DNA from: Fimenecus sp045545735
GTDB lineage: Bacteria; Bacillota; Clostridia; Oscillospirales; Acutalibacteraceae
DNA length: 64,000 nt
Reading direction: 5' to 3'
Assembly: GCA_045545735.1 (NCBI GenBank)
Contig: JAZQBM010000004.1
Location: forward strand, 1 to 64,000
Shown: positions 1-8,988 of the stretch, one piece after another
Position numbering within the stretch: the stretch's first letter is position 1
Layout of the letters: each line of letters begins with the position of its first letter
The notes under the pieces: model-generated
Seen by the model: only the letters and a program-made list of their open reading frames with translations
Told to the model about the DNA's origin: nothing
The model's database searches: none
Position numbers and translations under genes: made by a program

Positions 1-357
1 TGTCCATAAAATCGCCTGCAAGAAACCATTAACAAGCCATAAAACACACATCGGCGCAATTCCATAGCAAAAAGGAAACACCAAATTGATTATCGCCGAA
101 CCAATCAATGAAATAGAAATCATCCATCGCGGATCATAAAAGCGATTCATAAAACCATGAAAAAGTTGTCCTGCAGCATAAGCAAAAAAGAAACAAGACG
201 CAACCAAACCACCTTGCGCTTTGGTAATCTCCATTTCTCGAATGATTTGAATCAAATTGGCACTATAATTTAAGCGTCCCAAATAAATAATTGTATATAC
301 AAGCCAACAAAGAAAAATCAGTCTATTCGATTGCTTTTTTGAAAGATATGAAACCAT
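1..357 (-). CDS. MFS transporter, organophosphate-type (5' part only)
   Basis: The first 119 codons are present and the gene runs off the low end of the window. The start ATG at 357 follows a good ribosome binding site (GGGAGG). The protein opens with a short basic stretch, then a membrane segment with WLVYTIIYLGRLNYS, which matches the first helix of the GlpT/UhpC/UhpT (organophosphate:phosphate antiporter) branch of the major facilitator superfamily, with its Arg-x-Asn motif. Further hydrophobic segments follow, separated by a short basic loop (FMNRFYDPRW) typical of the MFS loop 2-3. Substrate cannot be told from this part; sugar phosphate or glycerol phosphate uptake is the family norm. 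It is separated from the tRNA genes by a terminator. Confidence 0.75.
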   Translation of the reverse strand, partial: MVSYLSKKQSNRLIFLCWLVYTIIYLGRLNYSANLIQIIREMEITKAQGGLVASCFFFAYAAGQLFHGFMNRFYDPRWMISISLIGSAIINLVFPFCYGIAPMCVLWLVNGFLQAILWT

Positions 358-428
358 AGATCCTCCCTCTGCTTCTCGTAAGCAAACACATTCTAACACC
401 CACAAAATATAAAGTCAACAAAAAAATA

Positions 429-454
429 AAAGCACCTGAAAAAACAGATGCTTT
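429..454 (-). terminator. Intrinsic terminator after the tRNA pair
   Basis: On the minus strand a 10-bp stem (AAAGCAUCUG with CAGGUGCUUU, one G-U pair) with a six-U loop is followed by UAUUUUUUUG. It lies just after tRNA-Arg and before the transporter gene. Confidence 0.75.
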
Positions 455-459
455 CCTTA

Positions 460-536
460 TGGCGCGCTGAAAGGGACTCGAACCCCTGACCCTCTGCTTA
501 GAAGGCAGATGCTCTATCCAACTGAGCTATCAGCGC
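460..536 (-). tRNA. tRNA-Arg (anticodon TCT)
   Basis: A full cloverleaf can be drawn: acceptor stem GCGCTGA/TCAGCGC, D arm GCTC/GAGC, anticodon stem TCTGC/GCAGA with loop CTTCTAA (anticodon TCT), and T loop TTCGAGT. The discriminator base is G and the 3' CCA is encoded (462-460). It reads AGA codons. It lies 3 bases after tRNA-Gly and shares its promoter. Confidence 0.97.
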
Positions 537-539
537 ATG

Positions 540-613
540 TGGAGCGGGTGATGGGAATCGAACCCACACGACCAGCTTGGAAGGCTGGGATTCTACCATT
601 GAACTACACCCGC
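540..613 (-). tRNA. tRNA-Gly (anticodon TCC)
   Basis: The cloverleaf has acceptor stem GCGGGTG/CACCCGC, anticodon stem CCAGC/GCTGG with loop CTTCCAA (anticodon TCC), T loop TTCGATT, discriminator T and an encoded CCA (542-540). It is the first of two tRNAs in a short operon with its own promoter just upstream. Confidence 0.97.
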
Positions 614-631
614 AGTTCAACAACGCAAGTT

Positions 632-660
632 ATTTTAACATAAACCATATTTTTTGTCAA
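632..660 (-). promoter_or_regulatory. Sigma-A promoter of the tRNA-Gly/tRNA-Arg operon
   Basis: On the minus strand TTGACA (660-655) and TAAAAT (637-632) are separated by exactly 17 bases. The tRNA-Gly 5' end lies 19 bases past the -10 box, leaving a short leader to be removed by RNase P. Confidence 0.85.
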
Positions 661-692
661 CATATTTTTATGGTTTATTTTTAATATTTTTC

Positions 693-715
693 GGGCGGGT
701 ACTTAAGCCCCGCCC
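693..715 (-). terminator. GTAGGG-type hairpin after clpE
   Basis: A 7-bp GC stem (GGGCGGG with CCCGCCC) begins 9 bases after the clpE stop and is followed on the minus strand by GAAAAATATT. The edge reads AGTAGGGGCGGGG, the same type of edge as five other hairpins in this window with different stems. It probably works as a terminator; it is also copy 1 of that repeat family. Confidence 0.6.
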
Positions 716-724
716 CTACTGTTT

Positions 725-3040
725 TTATTCAAATGATACTTCAATATTGTTATCGGTTGAAGTTATTAGAATTTTATTAATTGTTGTGCCGAGGTTATCA
801 ATCATAAGTGTTGAGATTTTGTCTTCAATGTTACGACGAATGACATTTCTCAAATCTCTTGCACCACGAACATTACCGTCCATTTTAGAAACTATTGCTG
901 ATGGTGTGTTGTTGTCATACACAAGTTCAATACCCTTATCTTTAAGAACTGTTTTAATCTCCTTAAGCATAAGGATTGCAATGTTTTTGTAGTCGTCTTC
1001 ACTTAACGGATTGAACACAACAATTTCATCAACACGACCAATGAATTCAGGACGCAAGAATTCATTAAGTGCTTTAAGGACCTTTTCTTTTGAAATATCT
1101 TTTGCACTCTTGCCAAAGCCCAATGATGTTTCAGCTTTCTGACTACCTGCATTTGAAGTCATAATAATAACTGTATTTGCAAAACTTACAGTTCTGCCGT
1201 GAGCATCATTTGTTTTGCCCTCGTCAAGAATTTGAAGAAGAATATTCATAACATCGGGATGTGCTTTTTCAATCTCATCAAAGAGAATAATTGAATATGG
1301 CTTTCTTCTCACCTTTTCAGTAAGCTGACCTGCTTCATCATAGCCCACATAACCTGGTGGTGAGCCGATAAGACGAGAAACTGAATGTTTCTCCATAAAC
1401 TCACTCATATCAAGACGAATAAGTGTTTCAGGAGTATCAAAAAGTTCCATTGAAAGTTGTTTTACAAGTTCAGTCTTACCAACACCTGTTGGACCTACAA
1501 AAATAAATGATGCAGGGCGTTTTTGAAGTGTCAACTGAATACGACTACGCTTGATTGCATTGGCAACAAGTGTTACGGCTTCATCTTGACCGATAACTTT
1601 TTCCATAAGTCTGTTTTCAAGACCTTTAAGACGGTTTACATCACCCTCAACAACCTTAGTTGCAGGAATACCTGTCCAAAGATTGATTACTCTTGCCAAA
1701 TCGTCTTCTAAAACATTATTATCTTTTGCTTTTTCCTGAAGTTCAGCCGATTTACCCTCGCAAACTGCAAGTTCGCCTTTTGTTTTATAAAGGTCTTCAT
1801 AAACGGGATTTAAATCTTCATCGTTTTCGGGGTTTGCAATTCTTTCTTCAAGTGCTTCAAGGTCTTTTTTCAGTGTTGCAATTTTCTTTTCGTTAATTTC
1901 ATTTTCACTGATTGCCTTATTACGAAGATTTGCACAAGTGCAAGCCTCATCAAGCAAGTCAATAGCCTTATCAGGTAAAAATCTGTCAGTAATATATCTT
2001 TCAGAAAGTGTTACTGCTTTATACACAAGGTTATCACTAATTTGAACTCTGTGGAAAAGTTCATAATATCCCTTAATACCTAAAAGCATTTTATAGGTAT
2101 CTTCAATTGAGGGTTCTTCAATCTTTACAGGCTGGAAACGACGCTCAAGAGCCGCATCTTTTTCAATGTGCTTACGGTATTCGTTAAATGTTGTTGCACC
2201 GATTACTTGAATTTCACCACGAGAAAGTGCAGGCTTTAAGATATTTGCAGCATTCATTGAGCCTTCGGCATCACCTGTGCCTACAAGGTTATGAACTTCG
2301 TCAATGAAAAGAATAATATTGCCCTCATTCTTAACTTCTTCAACAAGTCCTTTAATACGGCTTTCAAACTGACCGCGGAACTGTGTGCCTGCCACAAGAG
2401 CAGTTAAGTCAAGCAAATGAATTTCTTTATCGATAAGTTTTGCGGGAACATTGCCCTCTGCAATTCGTTGTGCAAGACCTTCAGCAATAGCAGTTTTACC
2501 AACACCCGGCTCACCGATAAGACAAGGATTATTCTTTGTACGACGGCACAAAATCTGCACAGCACGTGCAATTTCTGTATCACGACCGATAATTCTGTCA
2601 AGTTTGCCATCTCTTGCACGACCTGTTAAGTCAGTACAATAAAGAGAAAGCATTTTTCTTTTATCGTTCTTTGTACCTTGCTTTTTCTTGCCTTTTGGTG
2701 CGTTTTTCTTATCGCCGTTAAGGTCTTTGATATTTTCTTCGGGAACATCCATTGGCATTAAACCCATATTCTGCAAAAACGGAAATGTAGAAGCACCGCC
2801 TGGCTCAAAGCCTTCTTCGCCCATACTTTCCATCATCTGTTCCATTTGCTCGTTCATATCGTCAAGCTGTTCTTCAGTAATGCCCATATTATCCATCATC
2901 TGTTTAATTGGACCTATATTCATTTCCATAGCACACTTGATGCACAAGCCCTCATTGGTTGTTTTGTCGCCTTCCATCTTTGTTATAAAGATTACGGCAG
3001 GTCGCTGTTTGCATTTACTGCAAATCATATTTTTGTTCAT
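725..3040 (-). CDS. clpE: ClpE/ClpC-type AAA+ unfoldase with N-terminal zinc finger
   Basis: A 771-residue Hsp100 ATPase of the Clp protease system, cytoplasmic, which unfolds damaged proteins and feeds them to ClpP. Residues 7-36 hold two CxxC pairs (CSKC and CIKC), a zinc finger found in ClpE rather than the usual Clp_N repeats of ClpC. A Met-rich, acidic linker follows to about residue 130. The first AAA+ module has Walker A GEPGVGKT (176-183) and Walker B ILFIDE (244-249). A short charged middle region spans about 380-440. The second module has GPTGVGKT (516-523) and ILFDE (585-589). LGF near 640-642 fits the ClpP-docking tripeptide. B. subtilis ClpE is about 700 residues, so this one is somewhat longer. 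No ctsR, mcsA or mcsB is nearby. ClpC is the alternative name, but the zinc finger favours ClpE. Confidence 0.85.
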   Translation of the reverse strand: MNKNMICSKCKQRPAVIFITKMEGDKTTNEGLCIKCAMEMNIGPIKQMMDNMGITEEQLDDMNEQMEQMMESMGEEGFEPGGASTFPFLQNMGLMPMDVPEENIKDLNGDKKNAPKGKKKQGTKNDKRKMLSLYCTDLTGRARDGKLDRIIGRDTEIARAVQILCRRTKNNPCLIGEPGVGKTAIAEGLAQRIAEGNVPAKLIDKEIHLLDLTALVAGTQFRGQFESRIKGLVEEVKNEGNIILFIDEVHNLVGTGDAEGSMNAANILKPALSRGEIQVIGATTFNEYRKHIEKDAALERRFQPVKIEEPSIEDTYKMLLGIKGYYELFHRVQISDNLVYKAVTLSERYITDRFLPDKAIDLLDEACTCANLRNKAISENEINEKKIATLKKDLEALEERIANPENDEDLNPVYEDLYKTKGELAVCEGKSAELQEKAKDNNVLEDDLARVINLWTGIPATKVVEGDVNRLKGLENRLMEKVIGQDEAVTLVANAIKRSRIQLTLQKRPASFIFVGPTGVGKTELVKQLSMELFDTPETLIRLDMSEFMEKHSVSRLIGSPPGYVGYDEAGQLTEKVRRKPYSIILFDEIEKAHPDVMNILLQILDEGKTNDAHGRTVSFANTVIIMTSNAGSQKAETSLGFGKSAKDISKEKVLKALNEFLRPEFIGRVDEIVVFNPLSEDDYKNIAILMLKEIKTVLKDKGIELVYDNNTPSAIVSKMDGNVRGARDLRNVIRRNIEDKISTLMIDNLGTTINKILITSTDNNIEVSFE

Positions 3041-3066
3041 TGTATTGCCTCTTTAATTATCTTTTA

Positions 3067-3720
3067 TTATTTCTTTTTTGAATTCTCAATAATCTGTTTG
3101 ATTGCACCCGGTAAATAACTGAAGAATGCCACGAATGTAAGCACTACTGCAATTAATACAAGCACAAACATTAATGTTTCAGGAATTGTGTATTGTGGAT
3201 AATACATACTGATTGCACCGATTTCAGGTCCGAAGCCGATAATCACAACCATTACTGCGTAGAATACAAATGTTGCAAGTTTGCCCCAAATTTCTGCGGC
3301 AACAGGACGAGTACCAAGTCCTATAAGAACGATACTTCCTAAAATCATAATAATATCTTTTGCAATAAAGAGTAAGAATACCCATGCAAATGCCTGCATT
3401 GATTCACTTTGTGCCTCTTTGAATTTAAGGAAAAGTACGATTGCAAGTGCGAAAATTGTAAGTTTATCTGCAACAGGGTCAAGAAGTTTACCAATCGCAC
3501 TTACCTGATTAAATTTACGAGCAATTTTGCCGTCAACTGCATCTGAAAGTCCTGAAATAAAGATTACGAATACAGTCCACCATATATAGTTATTGTAATA
3601 AAGAACTGCAATTACGGGAATTAAGCAAATTCTGATAAGTGAAATAAGATTTGGAATTGTAAGACATCCGTCAAATAACTCTTTAACATTTTGTTTCAAG
3701 GTCTTTTTTTCTTCGCTCAT
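3067..3720 (-). CDS. pgsA: CDP-diacylglycerol--glycerol-3-phosphate 3-phosphatidyltransferase
   Basis: This 217-residue membrane enzyme makes phosphatidylglycerol phosphate, the committed step to the acidic phospholipids. The CDP-alcohol phosphotransferase motif is complete near residues 60-87: DAVDGKIARKF, then G and two Asp spaced as in DG-x2-AR-x8-G-x3-D-x3-D. Several hydrophobic segments follow. The start has AAGGAG nine bases upstream. It sits 12 bases after cvpA and 26 bases before clpE, apparently in one operon. The length fits the family (about 180-220). Confidence 0.93.
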   Translation of the reverse strand: MSEEKKTLKQNVKELFDGCLTIPNLISLIRICLIPVIAVLYYNNYIWWTVFVIFISGLSDAVDGKIARKFNQVSAIGKLLDPVADKLTIFALAIVLFLKFKEAQSESMQAFAWVFLLFIAKDIIMILGSIVLIGLGTRPVAAEIWGKLATFVFYAVMVVIIGFGPEIGAISMYYPQYTIPETLMFVLVLIAVVLTFVAFFSYLPGAIKQIIENSKKK

Positions 3721-3732
3721 AACTTACACTCC

Positions 3733-4452
3733 TTAAAATTGTTTAAGCATGTCTTTAAGATTTTTTATAAATGGATTTATATTATCAAGTAAACCGATTA
3801 CAAATGAATCGTTTACTGCATTTGCCATTTCACCGTCACCGCTTGCGAAAATGAAATCAAGCACTGTGCAAAGGAATACAATCACTATTACACCCTTACA
3901 AGCACCAAGAAGTCCGCCAAGTAATTTGTTTGCAGTACCAACAAGCGGAATATCAAAGAGTTTTGCTATAAGATGTGCCACTATTTTAAGTACAAACAGA
4001 AGAACAATAGCTAAAATCATAAAGAATACTATTGTCAATGCTCCTATAACAATTGGCTCTGCCACCTTTTCAACAAGTTCGGTTGCAAGGTTTTCTGAAC
4101 TGAATTTCTCTGAAGAAATTTTTGCTTTAACTTCGTCAATTTCTACACCTGCTGAAGATGCTAACGAAACCACAAAATCGGGAAGTGCGTCAAGAGTTAC
4201 TTCCGCCTTTTTAGCAGCAGTTGAAGCGTTGAAGTTTTCATCAAGTTGTTCTTCAATTGATGTAATCATACTTTCTTTAACAATACCATCATACGCACCT
4301 TGTGCAACTACTGGGCTTAACTGATATGAAAGCACAAGAGCCGCAATAACTGCAACTAATTCAAGTAATGTTTTTACAAAGCCTTTTTTCGCGGCAGTCA
4401 GTACGAATGCGGCAAATATTGCAATAAGAATGATGTCTAAAACTAATGACAT
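3733..4452 (-). CDS. CvpA family membrane protein
   Basis: A 239-residue integral membrane protein. The N-terminus (LDIILIAIFAAFVLTAAKKGF) is the first CvpA helix followed by the family's KKGF turn. Two hydrophobic segments come early, then a polar region of roughly 60 residues, then more membrane segments (VIGALTIVFFMILAIVLLF) and a Gly-rich stretch GTANKLLGGLLGACKG. CvpA proteins were named for colicin V production in E. coli; their role in Gram-positives is not settled, with envelope homeostasis suggested. The start has GAGGTG six bases upstream. Confidence 0.8.
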   Translation of the reverse strand: MSLVLDIILIAIFAAFVLTAAKKGFVKTLLELVAVIAALVLSYQLSPVVAQGAYDGIVKESMITSIEEQLDENFNASTAAKKAEVTLDALPDFVVSLASSAGVEIDEVKAKISSEKFSSENLATELVEKVAEPIVIGALTIVFFMILAIVLLFVLKIVAHLIAKLFDIPLVGTANKLLGGLLGACKGVIVIVFLCTVLDFIFASGDGEMANAVNDSFVIGLLDNINPFIKNLKDMLKQF

Positions 4453-4469
4453 AATATCACCTCTTAAAT

Positions 4470-5687
4470 TTATTCCTTTTCTTCGGTATTATCGCCTACA
4501 GAAGAATATTTTTCGATTTTATCTAACGAATAAACATATGTACTTCTTGATGAAACAATTACTTCTTCTGCATCAGTATTTACGTCTGCACTACCAACCA
4601 TTTCACCTTTAGTATTATAAATCTGAACATTATCGTCAGTTAATACTGCTACATATTTACCATCAGTTGAAACGGATTTTACAAGTCCGTCAATCTCTTG
4701 TGTGAAAAGTTCTGTTCCCGATTTGTTATAAACCTTTATAATCTTTTTAGTTGTACTTGAATATTTTGAAAGAACAAGAACTGCTGTATTGTTATCTGAA
4801 ATATAAAGTCTTGACGGTGTGTTGACTGAAACATCAACTTTTTCTTTAACTTCTTCACCGTTTATAATTTCACAAACGTTGTTGCCAAGTACAAAAAGTG
4901 TTTCGTTTGACAAGAACTGAACTGACGAAATGGCTGAATCTTTGTATTCAAAAGTTGCTTGTGGTTCAGTTTTGCGTTTATTAAAGATATAAACTTTTGA
5001 ATAAACCGAACCATTATCAACACCCATTACAGATACTGCAAAAAGTTTACCGTTATCGGAAACATCACAGGAAACAATGTGTTCTTTTGCACATTTCCAT
5101 ACAAAAATTTCATCTTCTTTATCATCATAAACTGTCAACATACTTTCAGCACCGGTAGCACTTGTGGCTAAAGCTACCGAACCATTTTTACCCATAGCAC
5201 CTGTAAAAATTATATGTTCAAGTTCCTTTTCATAAAGAATTCTTGTTTTTGACTGAACTCTGAAAGTTGTTCCACCTTCATCGTAAAGCAATATGCGTCC
5301 GCTGTTACTGCTCATAACGGGATGGTCATATTTATGAGTAAGGTTTGAAAGTTCTTTTGCAGTTGAATCAAGCACTTTTACTGTATCGTCATACACAAGT
5401 ACCAAATCAGAATTGGTCATTCCTGCATCAGTAATTTCAATACCATTCATACTGTAAGGATAACCCTCACCCGAACCGATACCTGCAAGAGATGTTCTTA
5501 TTGAGTCACCTATTGTTGAAAAAGTTACTCCGCCAAACTGTGCCGCCGCAATAATTACAAGTAACAATACCACAAGAATTATTGCAAGTAATTTAAGTGT
5601 TTTTGCATTTTTAAGACTTATGCTTATTTTTTTACGTTTTTTCTTTGTAACTTTTCTTTTTACCGTATTCTTTCTCTTTTCAGCCAT
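4470..5687 (-). CDS. Membrane-anchored beta-propeller-like protein (DUF5711-like)
   Basis: This 405-residue protein has a very basic cytoplasmic N-terminus (about 30 residues rich in Lys/Arg), one membrane helix (LLAIILVVLLLVIIAAAQF) and a large outside domain. That domain is built from repeated beta-rich units of 40-50 residues such as VKVLDSTAKEL, VQIYNTKGEM and IKVYNKSG, which look like WD40/PQQ-style blades. It resembles the DUF5711 family. I chose the ATG at 5687 because GGTGAA lies just before it; an upstream in-frame GTG has no such site. It sits between truA and cvpA with tight spacing. Function is unknown; an extracellular scaffold or sensor is only a guess. Confidence 0.65.
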   Translation of the reverse strand: MAEKRKNTVKRKVTKKKRKKISISLKNAKTLKLLAIILVVLLLVIIAAAQFGGVTFSTIGDSIRTSLAGIGSGEGYPYSMNGIEITDAGMTNSDLVLVYDDTVKVLDSTAKELSNLTHKYDHPVMSSNSGRILLYDEGGTTFRVQSKTRILYEKELEHIIFTGAMGKNGSVALATSATGAESMLTVYDDKEDEIFVWKCAKEHIVSCDVSDNGKLFAVSVMGVDNGSVYSKVYIFNKRKTEPQATFEYKDSAISSVQFLSNETLFVLGNNVCEIINGEEVKEKVDVSVNTPSRLYISDNNTAVLVLSKYSSTTKKIIKVYNKSGTELFTQEIDGLVKSVSTDGKYVAVLTDDNVQIYNTKGEMVGSADVNTDAEEVIVSSRSTYVYSLDKIEKYSSVGDNTEEKE

Positions 5688-5703
5688 TAAATTCACCACA
5701 CAT

Positions 5704-6438
5704 TTAATAGAAAACTTTGTTTAAATATAAGCCCTGAGGCTCTGCCGTAACTCCTGCGTTTTCACGATTACGGCTATCTATAATTTTTGGAATACTCCCC
5801 TTTTTAATTTTACCTTTTTGAATATCAAGAAGAGTTCCCACAATAATTCGTACCATATTGTATAAAAATCCGTTACCGCTGACGCGGAATTCTATTAAAT
5901 CACCATTTTGAGTTATAGAACAGTCATATATTTCACGAACTTTGTCTTGAATATCTGTTCCAGCACTACAGAATGCAGAGAAATCGTGAGTTCCTATAAA
6001 TGCTTTTGCCTCATTATCAAGCATTTCTGCATCTATTTCATAAGGATAGAACATTGCTTTGTTTTCATAAAAAGGGTTTCGGTATTTACCGTTATATATT
6101 AAATAAACATACTCTTTCCCCTTACAGTCGTAACGAGCGTGAAAGTCATAGTCGACTTCTTCGCATTTATAAACTGCAATTTCGGGCGGAAGATAGAAAT
6201 TAAGTGCATCAGGAATTTTTTCAGCACTTACGCTACATTCTGTTCGCACATTACAACAGAACATATTTGCATGAACACCTGCATCTGTTCGGCTACACCC
6301 TATTATGTTTTCATCTTTTCCGCTCATATTTTTAAAAGCGTTACAAAGTTCCTGCTGAACGGTTATACCATTCGGTTGGATTTGCCAACCGTGAAAGGAA
6401 GTACCGTTATACCGCAAGGTTAAAAGTAAATTCCGCAT
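5704..6438 (-). CDS. truA: tRNA pseudouridine(38-40) synthase TruA
   Basis: TruA isomerises uridines 38-40 in the anticodon arm of many tRNAs. The 244-residue protein has the N-terminal LRYNGTSFHGWQIQPN and the catalytic Asp in GCSRTDAGVHA (about residue 52). The C-terminal half has RVSGNGFLYNMVRIIVGTL, typical of the family. The start at 6438 has GGTGAA just upstream and overlaps the end of ecfT by 32 bases. truA as the last gene after ecfA1-ecfA2-ecfT is a common Firmicutes arrangement. Confidence 0.95.
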   Translation of the reverse strand: MRNLLLTLRYNGTSFHGWQIQPNGITVQQELCNAFKNMSGKDENIIGCSRTDAGVHANMFCCNVRTECSVSAEKIPDALNFYLPPEIAVYKCEEVDYDFHARYDCKGKEYVYLIYNGKYRNPFYENKAMFYPYEIDAEMLDNEAKAFIGTHDFSAFCSAGTDIQDKVREIYDCSITQNGDLIEFRVSGNGFLYNMVRIIVGTLLDIQKGKIKKGSIPKIIDSRNRENAGVTAEPQGLYLNKVFY

Positions 6439-7249
6439 TATATTCACCACAGAAAATATTAAGAGTTACTACTGCCCCAATCAAAACCGCAATACTTAAA
6501 AAAGCAAGATAATCACGTTTTGTAAACTTGAGTGCATTCATAGTTGTTTTGCCTTTGCCACCATTATAACAACGGCAAGTCATAGCATTAGCAAGCTCAT
6601 AAGCTCGTCTTATTGAATTAAAAAGCAAAGGAATAAACAAAGGAATAAGTGCTTTTGCTCGTTTTATAATACTGCCTTGCTCAAAATTTGCACCACGTGA
6701 CTTCTGGGCACTCATAATTTTATCAACTTCTTCAATAAGAGTTGGAATAAATCGAAGTGCGATAGTCATTATCATTGTTACTGTATGAAAATCAAGACCG
6801 ATTTTCTTAAAAGGAGCAAATACTCTGTCAAGACCATTTGTAAGGGAAGTTGGGCTTGTTGTATAGGTAAGCATTGTACTCATTACAATCAAAAGAGTAA
6901 TTCGCAACGCCATAAATATGGCTGTAAGCACGCCTCCGCTTGTAATCTGAATTTTCCAGAAATCTACAAGCATTATTCCCGTTTTTACATAAGCAATTTG
7001 CAAAACAGATGTTATTGTAACAATCAAAAGTATTGGCTTTAAGCCTTTAATTACTGTTTTTACAGGGATTTTTGAAAGTGAAATTACTACAATTCCCGTA
7101 AAAAGACAAAAGAACAATGAAATAAAGTTAGTAGAAACAAAAACTGTTATGATATAAACTACCGTAAAAAGCAGTTTTGTTCTTGGGTCAAGTTTATGAA
7201 TTACTGAACCTAAAGGGAAATACTGACCAATTGTGATATCTTTAATCAT
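6407..7249 (-). CDS. ecfT: Energy-coupling factor transporter membrane protein EcfT
   Basis: EcfT is the shared membrane scaffold of group II ECF vitamin transporters; it couples the EcfA1/EcfA2 ATPases to substrate-binding S components. The 280-residue protein has five or six hydrophobic segments and both coupling motifs: SAQKSRGANF (about residue 180) and AMTCRCYNGG (about residue 220). The second has Arg-Cys in place of Arg-Gly, which is also seen in other Firmicutes EcfT proteins. It overlaps the 3' end of ecfA2 by 8 bases. No S component lies in this window, so the substrate is unknown and probably several are served. Confidence 0.94.
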   Translation of the reverse strand: MIKDITIGQYFPLGSVIHKLDPRTKLLFTVVYIITVFVSTNFISLFFCLFTGIVVISLSKIPVKTVIKGLKPILLIVTITSVLQIAYVKTGIMLVDFWKIQITSGGVLTAIFMALRITLLIVMSTMLTYTTSPTSLTNGLDRVFAPFKKIGLDFHTVTMIMTIALRFIPTLIEEVDKIMSAQKSRGANFEQGSIIKRAKALIPLFIPLLFNSIRRAYELANAMTCRCYNGGKGKTTMNALKFTKRDYLAFLSIAVLIGAVVTLNIFCGEYNAEFTFNLAV

Positions 7250-8108
7250 TAGTCACACTCCCCTCAAAAAGTTTTTTGAGTTCAAGGTAACCCTGCTCAA
7301 CCGTATATATTTTTTCGCTGACATTGTAGCCTTTTTCACGAAGTTTAATAAAAATCTCTGTAATCTGTGGCACTGAAAGTCCAATTTCGCGAAGTCTTGA
7401 TGCTCGTTCAAAAACTTCGTCAACTGTACCTATCATTTCAACCTTTGAATTGTTCATTACGATTACTTTTGTAGCAAAACGTGCAACATCATCCATACTG
7501 TGAGATACAATAACAACTGTTTTGCCTGTTTGCTCACGATAATTTTTGATAAGTTCCAAAATCTGCTCGCGTCCCATAGGGTCAAGACCACTTGTCGGCT
7601 CATCAAGAATAAGAATTTCAGGTTTCATTGAAATCACACCAGCAATTGCTACTCGTCTTTTTTCGCCACCTGACAAATCAAATGGTGATTTTCCTAGCAT
7701 TTCATCAGGAATTCCAACGTATTTTGCCGCATTTCTTACTCTTTCGTCGATTTCGCTCTTTGAAAGTCCCATATTAGTTGGACCAAAAGCAATATCTTTA
7801 TATACTGTTTCTTCAAAAAGCTGATACTCAGGATACTGAAAACAAAGCCCTACACGAAAACGTGCATCAAACAACACTTGCTTTGACTCGTGAATGTTTT
7901 TGCCGTCAAGAAGAACTTCACCGCTTGATGCCTTAAGAAGTCCGTTAAGGTGCTGAACAAGTGTGCTTTTACCAGAGCCTGTATGACCAATAATGGCTAC
8001 AAATTCGCCCTTTTCAAGAGAAATGTTTACATTGTCAAGTGCGGTGATTTTGAATGGAGTGCCCTCACCGTAGGTAAATGTTAAATTTTGCGTTTCAAGG
8101 TGGGACAT
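7242..8108 (-). CDS. ecfA2: Energy-coupling factor ATPase EcfA2
   Basis: One of the two ABC ATPases of the ECF module, on the cytoplasmic face. The 288-residue protein has Walker A GHTGSGKST (about 41-49), the Q loop in CFQYPEYQLF, signature LSGGEKRR and Walker B ILILDEPTSGLDP, followed by the switch His in VSHSMDD. The GHTGSGKST-LVQHLNGLLK variant marks it as EcfA2 as opposed to EcfA1. It lies 3 bases after ecfA1. Confidence 0.94.
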   Translation of the reverse strand: MSHLETQNLTFTYGEGTPFKITALDNVNISLEKGEFVAIIGHTGSGKSTLVQHLNGLLKASSGEVLLDGKNIHESKQVLFDARFRVGLCFQYPEYQLFEETVYKDIAFGPTNMGLSKSEIDERVRNAAKYVGIPDEMLGKSPFDLSGGEKRRVAIAGVISMKPEILILDEPTSGLDPMGREQILELIKNYREQTGKTVVIVSHSMDDVARFATKVIVMNNSKVEMIGTVDEVFERASRLREIGLSVPQITEIFIKLREKGYNVSEKIYTVEQGYLELKKLFEGSVTND

Positions 8109-8111
8109 TTT

Positions 8112-8963
8112 TTACTGACCTTTCAATAAATCATCTATATTTTCAACTAATTCGTCAATACTCAATAAATCGTTTTTTAGTTTAATTCCGTCATTTTTAA
8201 GAAGTTCTGCAAGTTGACAAGTCTGTGGTACATCAAGACCAATGCTACGGATTTTATCTGTATCTGCGAACACTTCTTTTGGAGTACCGTCCATTAAAAG
8301 TCTGCTATCATCCATAACAATAATTCTGTCAGCCTCAACGGCTTCTTCCATATAATGAGTAATGAAAACAACTGTAATACCAAGTTCACGATTAAGTCTT
8401 TTTATTGCTTTCATTACGTCACGTCTGCCTTCGGGGTCAAGCATTGCAGTAGGCTCGTCAAGAATAATGCAACGAGGTTCCATCGCAATAATTCCTGCAA
8501 TAGCAACACGCTGTTTCTGCCCGCCCGAAAGTTTATGTGGCTCGTGGTTTCTGTAATTATACATTCCCACGATTGTAAGTGATTCATCAACTCGACGGCG
8601 GATTTCGGCAGGCTCTATTCCAAGATTTTCAGGACCGAATGCAACGTCTTCTTCAACAATAGTTGCAACAATCTGATTATCGGGATTTTGAAACACCACG
8701 CCGACAGTCTGTTTTATATTAATATCGTCTTCTTCGTTTTTAGTGTTCATTCCGCTGACGATTACGTCACCACTTTCAGGAAGTAAAAGCCCGTTTGCAA
8801 GTTTTGCAAGAGTACTTTTACCCGAACCGTTATGACCAAGGATTGCTATAAATTCGCCCTCGTTGACGGTCATTGAAAAATCCTTAACCGCGGGGGCTAA
8901 AACTACACCCTCGTCGTCACTTTCGTAACGAAATGTAACATTTTTAAATTCAATAATTGACAT
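8112..8963 (-). CDS. ecfA1: Energy-coupling factor ATPase EcfA1
   Basis: This is the partner ATPase of EcfA2 (283 residues). Walker A is GHNGSGKST, the Q loop FQNPDNQIV, the signature LSGGQKQR and Walker B CIILDEPTAMLDP, with the switch His in ITHYMEE. I placed the start at the ATG giving MSIIEFKNV because GGAG lies about nine bases upstream; an in-frame TTG 24 bases further up lacks a site. It follows a methyltransferase gene after 25 bases and is probably cotranscribed with it. Confidence 0.94.
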   Translation of the reverse strand: MSIIEFKNVTFRYESDDEGVVLAPAVKDFSMTVNEGEFIAILGHNGSGKSTLAKLANGLLLPESGDVIVSGMNTKNEEDDINIKQTVGVVFQNPDNQIVATIVEEDVAFGPENLGIEPAEIRRRVDESLTIVGMYNYRNHEPHKLSGGQKQRVAIAGIIAMEPRCIILDEPTAMLDPEGRRDVMKAIKRLNRELGITVVFITHYMEEAVEADRIIVMDDSRLLMDGTPKEVFADTDKIRSIGLDVPQTCQLAELLKNDGIKLKNDLLSIDELVENIDDLLKGQ

Positions 8964-8988
8964 TATTCTTTGCTCCAAGTAGCCCAAA

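Noticed and set aside
3749..4324. Plus-strand open frame of 191 codons opposite cvpA
   Set aside because: Shadow of cvpA; the Ser/Thr-rich translation is typical of the reverse complement of an Ala/Leu/Val-rich gene.
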